From HO2-45-28 sp964412115 (GTDB taxonomy: Bacteria; Patescibacteriota; Minisyncoccia; HO2-45-28), in assembly GCA_964412115.1 (NCBI GenBank), contig CAYPMM010000027.1, positions 1-10,917 of the forward strand: DNA of 10,917 nt. The letters run 5' to 3'. Both the position numbers and the translations under genes were made by a program. How positions within the stretch are numbered: position 1 is the first letter of the stretch; each line of letters starts with the position of its first letter. This document shows, piece after piece, positions 5,604 to 10,917 of the stretch. The notes beneath the pieces were generated by a model. That model was not told the origin of the DNA. It searched no databases and was given only the letters and a program-made list of their open reading frames with translations.

Positions 5604-5620
5604 TTTAAGCGGGGTTTTTT
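5589..5620. terminator. Shared bidirectional terminator between converging genes
   Basis: AAAACCCCG (5589-5597) pairs with CGGGGTTTT (5610-5618), with an inner CTTAA/TTAAG extension, followed by a T run for the plus strand. The minus-strand read ends in TTTTCCTTTT. The stop codons of both the membrane-protein gene (5601-5603) and ddl (5602-5600) lie within the hairpin top. Confidence 0.85.
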
Positions 5621-6583
5621 GTTTAGGGCCAGAGTGATCAGGTGGTCTAAAAGCGGGGGAAATTCAAGACCGACGGCCGAGGCGGCTTTGGGAAAAAGAC
5701 AAACATCGGCAAGCCCCGGCAAAGTGTTTACTTCTATCAAGTATATTTTACCCTTTTCGTCTATTCTGAAATCGGCCCGAGAATAGTGGCGGCAACCCAA
5801 AGACTGATGAGCGGTGACTGCTATTTTTTTCATTCGCTCCGCGAGTTCCGGTGAAAATCTGCCGGGGCATATTTCTTGGGTGGAGCCATCATACTTTGAT
5901 TCGTAGTCAAAAAGTTTTTTGCGCGCGGGAGGAACTATTTCAATCACCGGAAACGCGTAGTGTTTTTGCTCCCGAAAATCTTCAAGCACCGCGCAGGTTG
6001 CTTCTCTGCCCGGAATAAACTTTTCTATCAAAATTTCGTCATCGTATTTTAAAGCCGTATCCGCCGCCGTGATTAAATTATAAATATCTTTGGCAATGCT
6101 TACGCCGACCGACGAGCCGCGGCTTGAAGGCTTTACCACCATGGGAAAAAGCATTTTACGAACGGCCTCGGCTGATTTTTCCGGAATATTATCTCCCGCG
6201 CGAATTGAGATCGCCGCGGGAATTGTAATTCCCGAAATCTCAAAAATATTGCGCGCCAATTTTTTATGCAAAGCCGTAGCCGAAGCAAAAACTCCCGAAC
6301 CGGTATAAGGGACGCCGTGCGCTTCAAGAATTTTTTGCACTTTGCCGTCCTCTCCATATTCGCCGTGCATAGCGTTAAACGCCACGTCAATTGCTCTGAA
6401 AACCTTATGCGGTTCGGCTTTTACGCCGTCTAAATGCCAAACACCCTCTTTGCTTATTAGAATATCGCTTGCGCCATATTTTTTTTGGTCTAAATGCTTA
6501 AGCACGGCTCCGCCGGTTTTAAGAGAAATATCGTATTCCGAAGACGGACCGCCTCTTAGTACGCCCACCTTGATTTTAGCCAT
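5600..6583 (-). CDS. ddl: D-alanine--D-alanine ligase
   Basis: ATP-grasp ligase that makes D-Ala-D-Ala for peptidoglycan in the cytoplasm. From the ATG at 6583 it has 327 residues, a normal length. Motifs in order: RGGPSSEYDIS with Glu16; HGEYGEDG (73-80); PYTGSGVFASA (92-102); VKPSSRGSSVGVS (150-162); IPGREATCAV (190-199); SKYDGST with Lys230-Tyr231; RADF (269-272); EVNTLPG (284-290). The Tyr at 231 fits D-Ala specificity rather than the vancomycin-type D-Ala-D-Lac enzymes. One oddity is Cys295 in DVCLFPKAA, where E. coli DdlB has Ser281 (HSLVP). The open frame continues to 6646 but would include the promoter and the pgeF start, so it is rejected. The gene diverges from pgeF and its last four bases overlap the converging membrane-protein gene. 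Its -10 box lies seven bases before the ATG, suggesting leaderless translation. Confidence 0.95.
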   Translation of the reverse strand: MAKIKVGVLRGGPSSEYDISLKTGGAVLKHLDQKKYGASDILISKEGVWHLDGVKAEPHKVFRAIDVAFNAMHGEYGEDGKVQKILEAHGVPYTGSGVFASATALHKKLARNIFEISGITIPAAISIRAGDNIPEKSAEAVRKMLFPMVVKPSSRGSSVGVSIAKDIYNLITAADTALKYDDEILIEKFIPGREATCAVLEDFREQKHYAFPVIEIVPPARKKLFDYESKYDGSTQEICPGRFSPELAERMKKIAVTAHQSLGCRHYSRADFRIDEKGKIYLIEVNTLPGLADVCLFPKAASAVGLEFPPLLDHLITLALNKKPRLN

Positions 6584-6598
6584 TGTTTTTAGTATAAC
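6570..6598 (+). promoter_or_regulatory. pgeF promoter overlapping the ddl promoter
   Basis: TTGATT (6570-6575), a 17-base spacer and TATAAC (6593-6598). The -10 box overlaps the opposing ddl -10 box (6591-6596), and the -35 box lies inside the ddl coding region. The leader then carries GGGGGGA before the pgeF ATG. Confidence 0.5.
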
Positions 6599-6620
6599 GG
6601 ATAAAGAGTTCCGTTCGCAA
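6591..6620 (-). promoter_or_regulatory. ddl promoter with leaderless spacing
   Basis: On the minus strand TTGCGA (6620-6615), an 18-base spacer and TATACT (6596-6591). The -10 box ends seven bases before the ATG, with no Shine-Dalgarno between, so transcription would start at or next to the start codon. Confidence 0.55.
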
Positions 6621-6636
6621 ACATTCGGGGGGATAA

Positions 6637-7419
6637 ATGCTCTCACGGCTTGAATTCAGCGAGGATAAGACCGCGTGCCAATTTGGCGATTTTCCGGCGA
6701 GGCATTTTTTTACCACCCTGCTTGCCGGCAACATGTCGGCCAAATATGGAAAACCCGAAGATGCGCCGGGTAATCAGGAAAAACGCATGCATGAGCGCGG
6801 ATTTTCGGCTCACAAGCCGGTTGTCATGCTGCCGGAGCATTCGGACAATATTTTTTTCGCGCCCCGATATTGGCGCGAGGCGGGGGAAGTAAAATGCGAC
6901 GGTATTTTTACAACATCACCCGAGGTTGCATTCATTCTTCGTCCGGCAGACTGTTTTCCAATTTTGATGACCACAATTGACCGATATTTTGTCGGACTGG
7001 TTCATGCCGGATGGAAGGGCACAAATTTGGAAATAGCGCGTCAGGCCGTGGAACTCGCGGTCAAGCACTATCCGATAGAGCCGGAAGATATTTTTGTAGG
7101 CCTTGGCCCCGGAATACACGAATGCTGTTATAACGATGAAAAGACCGCGCAAAATCTGCTGAAAGACAAACGCTGGGAGCCGTTTATAAAAGAAAACTCG
7201 TTTGGCACATTCGGATTCGGCGCGCATATCGATCTGCTCAACTTCAACGTTAAACAGCTTTTGGGCGCGGGCATTAAACCCGAACACATAAAAGTTGCCG
7301 AAAACTGCGCGTGCTGTTCCAGAAATGAAAAAGGCGATCATTTATTCTTCTCGCATCACCGCGCCCAGCGCGCGGGTGAACCCGAAGGACGATTCGCCGC
7401 GGTCGTTTCAATGATTTAA
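6637..7419 (+). CDS. pgeF: Peptidoglycan editing factor PgeF (YfiH, laccase-domain family)
   Basis: Zinc-dependent amidase of the YfiH/DUF152 family. In E. coli, PgeF removes wrongly incorporated L-Ser (in place of L-Ala) from UDP-MurNAc precursors; older annotation calls the family polyphenol oxidase or laccase. The 260 residues are full length. Metal-site residues are visible: PEHSDN with His68, RPADCFPI with Cys106 and GLVHAGWKGT with His123, followed by GPGIHECCY (157-165) and ENCACCSRN. The C-terminal FFSHHRAQ and RFAAVVSMI also fit the family. The ATG follows GGGGGGA with a three-base gap. It diverges from ddl, so two genes setting the composition of the peptidoglycan stem peptide share one 53-base intergenic region. 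A perfect palindrome and a terminator follow. Confidence 0.95.
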   Translation: MLSRLEFSEDKTACQFGDFPARHFFTTLLAGNMSAKYGKPEDAPGNQEKRMHERGFSAHKPVVMLPEHSDNIFFAPRYWREAGEVKCDGIFTTSPEVAFILRPADCFPILMTTIDRYFVGLVHAGWKGTNLEIARQAVELAVKHYPIEPEDIFVGLGPGIHECCYNDEKTAQNLLKDKRWEPFIKENSFGTFGFGAHIDLLNFNVKQLLGAGIKPEHIKVAENCACCSRNEKGDHLFFSHHRAQRAGEPEGRFAAVVSMI

Positions 7420-7423
7420 AATT

Positions 7424-7457
7424 TTACACATTTCTTGCGATCGCAAGAAATGTGTAA
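7424..7457. repeat. Perfect 34-base palindrome after pgeF
   Basis: TTACACATTTCTTGCGA is followed at once by its exact reverse complement, with no loop and with GCGATCGC at the centre. It starts four bases after the pgeF stop and lies ahead of a conventional terminator hairpin. There is no T run directly after it on the plus strand, so it is not itself a typical intrinsic terminator. Confidence 0.92.
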
Positions 7458-7460
7458 GAA

Positions 7461-7490
7461 AAAACCCGACAAGTTGTCGGGTTTTGTTTT
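7461..7490. terminator. Bidirectional terminator between pgeF and the dCMP deaminase gene
   Basis: AAAACCCGACAA (7461-7472) and TTGTCGGGTTTT (7474-7485) form a strong stem, followed by TTTT runs on the plus strand and on the minus strand. It lies directly after the deaminase stop at 7491 on the other strand, so it serves both converging transcripts. Confidence 0.88.
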
Positions 7491-7997
7491 TTACGGATTC
7501 CAAATTTGTCCGCTGTGGCGCAATCCTTTTACGCCCACCTCTCCGTCATACCAGATAATTTGAACTCTCGCTTCTTCCAATTCTTCCAGAGCAGGGTCAA
7601 TGCTTTTTTTCCAGAAATCCGGCGATCGGTCATAGGCTTGTTTATGGGTAACCAAAAGTTTTATTCCCGCATCTATGATTGCTCCGGCGCATTGTCCGCA
7701 GGTCGCCCAACAGCAAACCATGATCAAGCCATTTGTAGAAATACCCCTTCTTGACGCTTCAAAAATGGCGGCTCTTTCCGCATGCTGTATAAGTTCGTAC
7801 TTAAGTGGTTTTTCCCATCTTTTGGGAGTCCCTTCTACTCCGCGCGGAAACCTGTTATATCCCGCGGCCAAAATATCTCCCCCATCATCTATCAAAAGAG
7901 CGCCGTTTTGCGTTGAGGGGTCCGGGCTTTTCTTGGCTTCTTCGTAGGCGATCCTTAAAAAATTTTTCCAGTCGTGTTTATATTCCTCATTGGGCAT
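7491..7997 (-). CDS. dCMP/cytidine deaminase-family protein
   Basis: Zinc-dependent deaminase of the deoxycytidylate deaminase family, which would convert dCMP to dUMP to feed thymidylate synthesis. From the ATG at 7997 it has 168 residues. The N-terminal SPDPSTQNGALLID and AAGYNRFPRGV match the family. The zinc site is HAERAAIF (His72, Glu74) plus Cys100 and Cys103 in ATCGQC. The usual PCxxC has Thr in place of Pro, which is a mild oddity. GGGAGGG lies seven bases before the ATG, inside the end of the kinase gene, whose stop is one base away. The two are therefore translationally coupled. The longer open frame to 8063 overlaps the kinase by 65 bases and is rejected. dCMP is the best substrate guess; cytidine or another base is not excluded. 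Confidence 0.9.
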   Translation of the reverse strand: MPNEEYKHDWKNFLRIAYEEAKKSPDPSTQNGALLIDDGGDILAAGYNRFPRGVEGTPKRWEKPLKYELIQHAERAAIFEASRRGISTNGLIMVCCWATCGQCAGAIIDAGIKLLVTHKQAYDRSPDFWKKSIDPALEELEEARVQIIWYDGEVGVKGLRHSGQIWNP

Positions 7998-7998
7998 T

Positions 7999-8718
7999 TT
8001 ATTTCCCTCCCTTGTGAATTCTGCCGGCCATTGACTCAAATATTTTTTCAAAAACCATCTCAAACATTTCCGCCTTTGATATTTTTGTTGTGTCCAGCCA
8101 GTAAACCGCTTTGCCCGCCAAGCTCATGTCTTTAAACCCCTCATCGCATGTTTCTATCAGCTCGGCGATAGTCTTTTCGTTGGTATAAGAACCTTCCGGT
8201 GATTCAAAGGAAACCGACGCGTCTGATCGCGCTCTACGCATGGCTTCTTCGGGCTTACAGACAACATAAAAACAAATATCGATGTTGGACAAACCAAGCG
8301 GGTGCGAAAAAAATCTTTGAAACTCGGTCGATTCTTCCGCGGTCAGTTTTCCTTTGTTTCTCCAAAAGATCATCCAGTTATAAGCATCGTAAAGAGCGCG
8401 GTCGAGTAAAACAAAATCATGATCACGGCCGTATGCCGCTTCAGCCACATTTTGCAGGCCGTAAGCCGCGGTCGTTATATTGTAAAACGGAGTTTTTCTT
8501 GAAATATGCCTGAAAACCTCCGCGCCTTCCTGCAGACGCTTTACTCTGAAGCCGTGGTTGCGCAAGAAACTGTCAACGCCGTTGATTATCGTGGTTTTGC
8601 CCGAATCGGGAGTACCTGTAAATTCAATTATGTGGGGCCTTGGCAAATCTTCCAACAAATGTCTTTTCAAAAAACTTCTCATTCCTGCGATAATCAAACC
8701 TTGTTCGGTCGGATTCAC
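7999..8718 (-). CDS. P-loop nucleoside/thymidylate kinase-like protein
   Basis: A P-loop NTPase of 239 residues, best read as a deoxynucleoside or thymidylate kinase-like enzyme. Walker A is GTPDSGKT (35-42). LLDRALYDAYNW (104-115) gives the DR motif typical of these kinases, and an Arg-rich stretch (EAMRRARSD, 158-166) could be the lid region. The start is chosen as GTG at 8718, because AAGGAG lies exactly seven bases upstream; the TTG at 8724 is too close to that site. The gene is followed after one base by the dCMP deaminase-family gene and diverges from a HAD nucleotidase-like gene, so a deoxypyrimidine salvage role is inferred. It is longer than bacterial Tmk (about 210 residues), and its substrate is not readable. 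Nucleoside kinase and a more general small-molecule kinase are both open. Confidence 0.8.
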   Translation of the reverse strand: MNPTEQGLIIAGMRSFLKRHLLEDLPRPHIIEFTGTPDSGKTTIINGVDSFLRNHGFRVKRLQEGAEVFRHISRKTPFYNITTAAYGLQNVAEAAYGRDHDFVLLDRALYDAYNWMIFWRNKGKLTAEESTEFQRFFSHPLGLSNIDICFYVVCKPEEAMRRARSDASVSFESPEGSYTNEKTIAELIETCDEGFKDMSLAGKAVYWLDTTKISKAEMFEMVFEKIFESMAGRIHKGGK

Positions 8719-8725
8719 AGCCAAA

Positions 8726-8731
8726 CTCCTT
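8726..8731 (-). promoter_or_regulatory. Shine-Dalgarno site that fixes a GTG start
   Basis: AAGGAG on the minus strand is seven bases from GTG (8718) and one base from TTG (8724), which decides for the GTG. It overlaps by two bases the -35 box of the oppositely oriented HAD gene. Confidence 0.7.
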
Positions 8732-8757
8732 GTAAAAAAGTAAAATCTATTTAGAAT
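8730..8757 (+). promoter_or_regulatory. HAD-gene promoter with leaderless spacing
   Basis: TTGTAA (8730-8735), a 16-base spacer and TAGAAT (8752-8757), with the -10 box ending six bases before the ATG at 8764. There is no Shine-Dalgarno, so transcription probably starts at the ATG. Confidence 0.5.
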
Positions 8758-8763
8758 ATTATC

Positions 8764-9342
8764 ATGGCAAAATCAATGAAAATAGGTTTGGATTTAGACG
8801 GCGTCATAATTGACCACACGTCAAGCCGGATTAAAAAAGCCGGCGAGCTTGGCTATGATTTGAAACCCGAAGAAACTCCGACACACATCATAAAAAAGCT
8901 TTTATCGCCGGAACATTATAAAGAACAGCAGAATTATGTTTACGGCCCGGCTTCGCTTTCAGCACCCGTAATGGACGGGGCGTCTGAACATATCAAAAAA
9001 CTTGCGTCCGAAAACGAATTTTTCATAATTTCCCGCCGTAATATTTATGACGGAGGCGACAAATTGGGTTTAAGTTGGCTTGAGGACAGCGGGTTTTTTG
9101 AATTCGTCCCCAAAGAAAACATATTTTTCGTGCCCCACGACGAAAAGGGGGCAAAAAATGTTATGGCTAAAAGGCTTGGCATTGAAATTTACCTTGACGA
9201 TCAGATGAAAATCCTTGAGGAGATTCCCGACGTCAAAACCCGCGTTCTTTTTGACCAGCACAATGTCTCCTCTCCCCCGCCCCCTTACGCCAAAGTAACC
9301 AGTTGGACTGAATTTTCGGACTTTGTAAAAAATTTAAAATAA
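8764..9342 (+). CDS. HAD-superfamily phosphatase, 5'(3')-deoxyribonucleotidase-like
   Basis: A 192-residue haloacid dehalogenase-fold hydrolase. Motif I is GLDLDGVI with nucleophile Asp10 and acid/base Asp12. Motif II is FIISRR (Ser90), motif III is DEKGAKN (Lys128) and motif IV is YLDDQ (Asp145, Asp146). A small cap of about 55 residues lies between motifs I and II. The arrangement resembles the NT5C 5'(3')-deoxyribonucleotidase group, which dephosphorylates deoxyribonucleoside monophosphates. The gene diverges from the kinase and dCMP deaminase-family genes over only 45 bases, which supports a role in the same deoxynucleotide pool. The C-terminal SSPPPPYAKVTSW is a normal end for this group. 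Substrate is inferred from fold and context only. Confidence 0.82.
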   Translation: MAKSMKIGLDLDGVIIDHTSSRIKKAGELGYDLKPEETPTHIIKKLLSPEHYKEQQNYVYGPASLSAPVMDGASEHIKKLASENEFFIISRRNIYDGGDKLGLSWLEDSGFFEFVPKENIFFVPHDEKGAKNVMAKRLGIEIYLDDQMKILEEIPDVKTRVLFDQHNVSSPPPPYAKVTSWTEFSDFVKNLK

Positions 9343-9361
9343 AAACCCCGCAATTGCGGGG
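9341..9361 (-). terminator. Hairpin terminator of the DGIHR gene
   Basis: CCCCGCAA/TTGCGGGG is a perfect 16-base palindrome (9346-9361), followed on the minus strand by TTTTT and more AT-rich sequence. On the plus strand there is no T run, so it mainly ends transcripts from 10040 leftward, although the HAD gene also stops just before it. Confidence 0.75.
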
Positions 9362-9368
9362 ACGCGTT

Positions 9369-10040
9369 CTATCCGTCAATTCCGACTGATTTCAGGTCGC
9401 GGAAAAGATCGCGGTTGAGATTAAAGTACCTATCTTCCATTTTTTCGGGTTTAACATCCACCACTTTGACTTTATCCCAAGACATCGGCCGGCAAGGAAA
9501 GGGGGTGTCTACATTTTTTATTACGATACTTTCAATGGTCGTTCCGGCATTTAGGATAATAAAGTTTCTGTGAATTCCGTCCATAATTACAGGATTACCA
9601 TCGTGAACTTCAAAAATCGGGGGAACATAATTTGCCAAGACTATTTGTCCGTCAGAGTCCTTGCCAACTACTATTTGCGGGGTGAGTTTGGACAAACCCT
9701 TTGAAACGGTAAAGCCGTTGAAAATATCCTTAAAACCCTCCATCAAAGCGGTATATTTTGGACGAGAGACGAAGGTTTGCCCGACAAGCAGGCCGCGCGG
9801 GTCCACGCGAAAAGACTCCACTTTTGAGTTTCTAAAAACCTTGTTTTCCGGATCGCCCAAAGTGCCGATACTTTCTATAATCTTTAAAAGATAATTGACC
9901 GGCATTGAACAAAGAAGCAGGGGTTTGGCAATTTTTCTCAAAGAAACGACTTTTTCCACGCTGTTCATTTTTTCAAAACCCAAATCACCCTTATCCATTC
10001 CGGTGCGTCTTAAAAATTCCCCGAATTCAATCGGTTCCAT
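9369..10040 (-). CDS. Unknown protein with a ParB/sulfiredoxin-like DGIHR motif
   Basis: I do not recognise this 223-residue soluble protein as a named family. The clearest motif is GNPVIMDGIHRNFIILNAG (148-166). Its DGxHR core is like that of ParB/sulfiredoxin-fold proteins and DUF1015, where it helps bind a nucleotide or phosphate. Before it lies VPPIFEVHDG, and before that a helical N-terminal half with KIAKPLLLCSMPVNYLLKIIESIG (37-60). The C-terminus FPCRPMSWDKVKVVD and DRYFNLNRDLFRDLKSVGIDG looks conserved and structured. There is no signal peptide and no clear membrane segment. AGGAG precedes the ATG at a good distance. It diverges from a P-loop kinase-like gene, with overlapping -35 boxes. 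A nucleotide- or phosphate-linked activity is only an inference. It ends in TAG. Confidence 0.75.
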   Translation of the reverse strand: MEPIEFGEFLRRTGMDKGDLGFEKMNSVEKVVSLRKIAKPLLLCSMPVNYLLKIIESIGTLGDPENKVFRNSKVESFRVDPRGLLVGQTFVSRPKYTALMEGFKDIFNGFTVSKGLSKLTPQIVVGKDSDGQIVLANYVPPIFEVHDGNPVIMDGIHRNFIILNAGTTIESIVIKNVDTPFPCRPMSWDKVKVVDVKPEKMEDRYFNLNRDLFRDLKSVGIDG

Positions 10041-10071
10041 TTTTTCTCCTGTGAAAGAACGTGTTGAACTA

Positions 10072-10101
10072 TTTATAAAAGACTTTTGGGCTTGACGTCA
10101 A
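10072..10101 (-). promoter_or_regulatory. Promoter of the DGIHR gene, sharing a palindromic -35 region
   Basis: On the minus strand TTGACG (10101-10096), an 18-base spacer and TATAAA (10077-10072). A leader of about 25 bases with AGGAG follows. The -35 box is one half of the palindrome TTGACGTCAA. Confidence 0.65.
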
Positions 10102-10121
10102 CACGGGTTTAAAAGCATAAT
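10092..10121 (+). promoter_or_regulatory. Promoter of the P-loop kinase-like gene, sharing the same palindrome
   Basis: TTGACG (10092-10097), an 18-base spacer and CATAAT (10116-10121). A leader of about 26 bases ends in AAGGGG, six bases before the ATG. Its -35 box overlaps the opposing one by two bases within TTGACGTCAA (10092-10101). Confidence 0.65.
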
Positions 10122-10153
10122 TCTATCAAAGAACTTTTTAAAAGGGGTCCATA

Positions 10154-10768
10154 ATGCTGAAAATCGCTCTTTTGGGAGCGCCGGGCGTCGGAAAAGACAC
10201 TCTTTCCTGTCTTTTGAAAGTCAAACTCGGAAAAATATCTATCGGCGGAAAGTTGGTCAAAACCCGGCAGATAGCGGAGTTCTCCGTTTTGTGGACAGAT
10301 AAAACCGGTGGAACAAAAGAGGTTTTTGAGCAGTTTTATATCTGGTACAAGCAAACCCGCTGGGATCGCGATTTTGACCGCAGAAAAGAGGATCCGTATA
10401 CCGTGGCCATAAGCGCGGCTCCGGCTCCGCTGGCTTACTTTTTCGCTTTGGCGTTTGTGGACGCTTGCAACGAAAAACACCGCCTTCTTTTGTCCGATCT
10501 TTACGAACGCGCGCTTTCCGGTCTTTTGAAATTTGACATGGTATTCTACCTGCCGACAGAGTTCAATGTTCCCGATGGCGACAGGTTGCGCAAGCGGAGT
10601 TTCAGACAAAGCGTGGACTCGGCAATAAAGTCGTTCTTGCTCAATCATAAAATTCCTTTTGTGGAACTTAGCGGTGATGAGTACAAAAGAGCAGATAAGG
10701 CCTTCAAAATTTTAAAGAAGAAAGTTTGCGAGCAAATTTCCGCAAAAAATCAGATCCCGAAGGCATAA
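10154..10768 (+). CDS. P-loop ATPase/kinase-like protein (AAA_28/NadR-like)
   Basis: A 204-residue single-domain P-loop NTPase. The Walker A motif LLGAPGVGKDTL (6-17) is of the kinase-like GxxGxGKDT form. A Walker B-like hydrophobic strand ends in Asp (HRLLLSDLYERAL, 113-125). The C-terminal third, MVFYLPTEFNVPDGDRLRKRSF, followed by a helix and IPFVELSG, matches the layout of AAA_28/NadR-type small-molecule kinases, where the DG.R segment would form the lid. The start is well supported by AAGGGG with a six-base gap. A strong terminator follows directly. Nicotinamide riboside kinase is one possible activity, but no adenylyltransferase domain is attached and the substrate cannot be told. Its divergent partner is the DGIHR protein, so the two may be regulated against each other. 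Confidence 0.75.
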   Translation: MLKIALLGAPGVGKDTLSCLLKVKLGKISIGGKLVKTRQIAEFSVLWTDKTGGTKEVFEQFYIWYKQTRWDRDFDRRKEDPYTVAISAAPAPLAYFFALAFVDACNEKHRLLLSDLYERALSGLLKFDMVFYLPTEFNVPDGDRLRKRSFRQSVDSAIKSFLLNHKIPFVELSGDEYKRADKAFKILKKKVCEQISAKNQIPKA

Positions 10769-10774
10769 AAAACA

Positions 10775-10805
10775 AAAAGCCCTTTAGTCTAAGGGCTTTT
10801 ATTTT
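10775..10805 (+). terminator. Intrinsic terminator after the P-loop kinase-like gene
   Basis: AAAAGCCCTT (10775-10784) pairs fully with AAGGGCTTTT (10791-10800) around a six-base loop, followed by ATTTTA. It begins seven bases after the stop codon. Confidence 0.9.
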
Positions 10806-10819
10806 ACCCCAAAAAGATG

Positions 10820-10825
10820 TATAAT
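10820..10825 (+). promoter_or_regulatory. Consensus -10 box upstream of tRNA-Ile
   Basis: TATAAT preceded by TG, 22 bases before the mature tRNA 5' end. No good -35 box is visible; that position falls in the preceding terminator's T run. Confidence 0.5.
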
Positions 10826-10847
10826 AAATGAAATAAATTAAAAATTT

Positions 10848-10917
10848 GCGGCTATAGCTCAGCTGGTTAGAGCGCGTCACTGATAATGACGAGGTCCTTG
10901 GTTCGAGTCCAAGTAGC
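10848..10917 (+). tRNA. tRNA-Ile (GAU), 3' end cut by window edge
   Basis: Acceptor 5' strand GCGGCTA, D arm GCTC-AGCTGGTTA-GAGC, anticodon arm CGTCA-CTGATAA-TGACG with anticodon GAT, variable loop AGGTC, T arm CTTGG-TTCGAGT-CCAAG, and the first four bases (TAGC) of the 3' acceptor strand. Only the last acceptor bases and the discriminator are missing. Confidence 0.96.

Noticed and set aside
6584..6646. Upstream extension of ddl
   Set aside because: It adds 21 residues without Ddl similarity and covers the promoter region and the pgeF start codon.
7998..8063. Upstream extension of the dCMP deaminase-family protein
   Set aside because: It overlaps the kinase reading frame, and a good Shine-Dalgarno is correctly spaced for the ATG at 7997.
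1..10917. CRISPR array, insertion sequence, prophage or toxin-antitoxin system
   Set aside because: No regularly spaced repeats, transposase, integrase, phage structural gene or recognisable toxin pair is present.

Overview
The window is gene-dense bacterial chromosome of moderate GC content. It carries 16 protein-coding genes (one cut by the left edge), two tRNA genes (one cut by the right edge), and no gene-free stretch longer than about 115 bases. Short genes, tight packing, a tRNA-Ala without encoded CCA, a small salvage-type nucleotide gene set and divergent family members are compatible with a Candidate Phyla Radiation (Patescibacteria, Parcubacteria-like) genome. That placement is an inference from style, not from a phylogenetic marker. 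All 15 visible stop codons are TAA (13) or TAG (2), and nothing suggests TGA recoding.

Left region (1-4376, minus strand): one probable seven-gene operon read leftward from a near-consensus promoter (TTGACA, 17-base spacer, TATACT). Its order is ArsR-type regulator, glutaredoxin, NAD(P)H-dependent flavin reductase, malate:quinone-oxidoreductase-like flavoprotein, DoxX membrane protein, dual-specificity-type phosphatase and Glu/Leu/Phe/Val dehydrogenase. An inverted repeat just downstream of the -10 box looks like the regulator's own operator. The dehydrogenase contains a perfect 18+18 base palindrome read in frame.

Middle region (4381-7490): a stand-alone nucleotidyltransferase follows tRNA-Ala(UGC). 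A YjdF-like membrane protein then converges on ddl, and the two stop codons lie in the loop of a shared terminator hairpin. ddl and pgeF, both acting on the composition of the peptidoglycan stem peptide, diverge from overlapping promoters. A perfect 34-base palindrome and a bidirectional terminator close this block.

Right region (7491-10917): a deoxynucleotide cluster holds a P-loop nucleoside/nucleotide kinase translationally coupled to a dCMP deaminase-family protein, with a HAD-type 5'(3')-deoxyribonucleotidase-like gene diverging from them. Next are an unknown protein with a DGIHR motif and a P-loop kinase-like protein, diverging from promoters whose -35 boxes overlap in the palindrome TTGACGTCAA. 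The window ends in tRNA-Ile(GAU).

The most distinctive signals are the in-frame palindrome in the dehydrogenase, the shared-minus-35 divergent promoter pair, the ArsR-controlled redox operon, and three genes with a -10 box exactly 6-7 bases before the ATG, which suggests leaderless transcripts.
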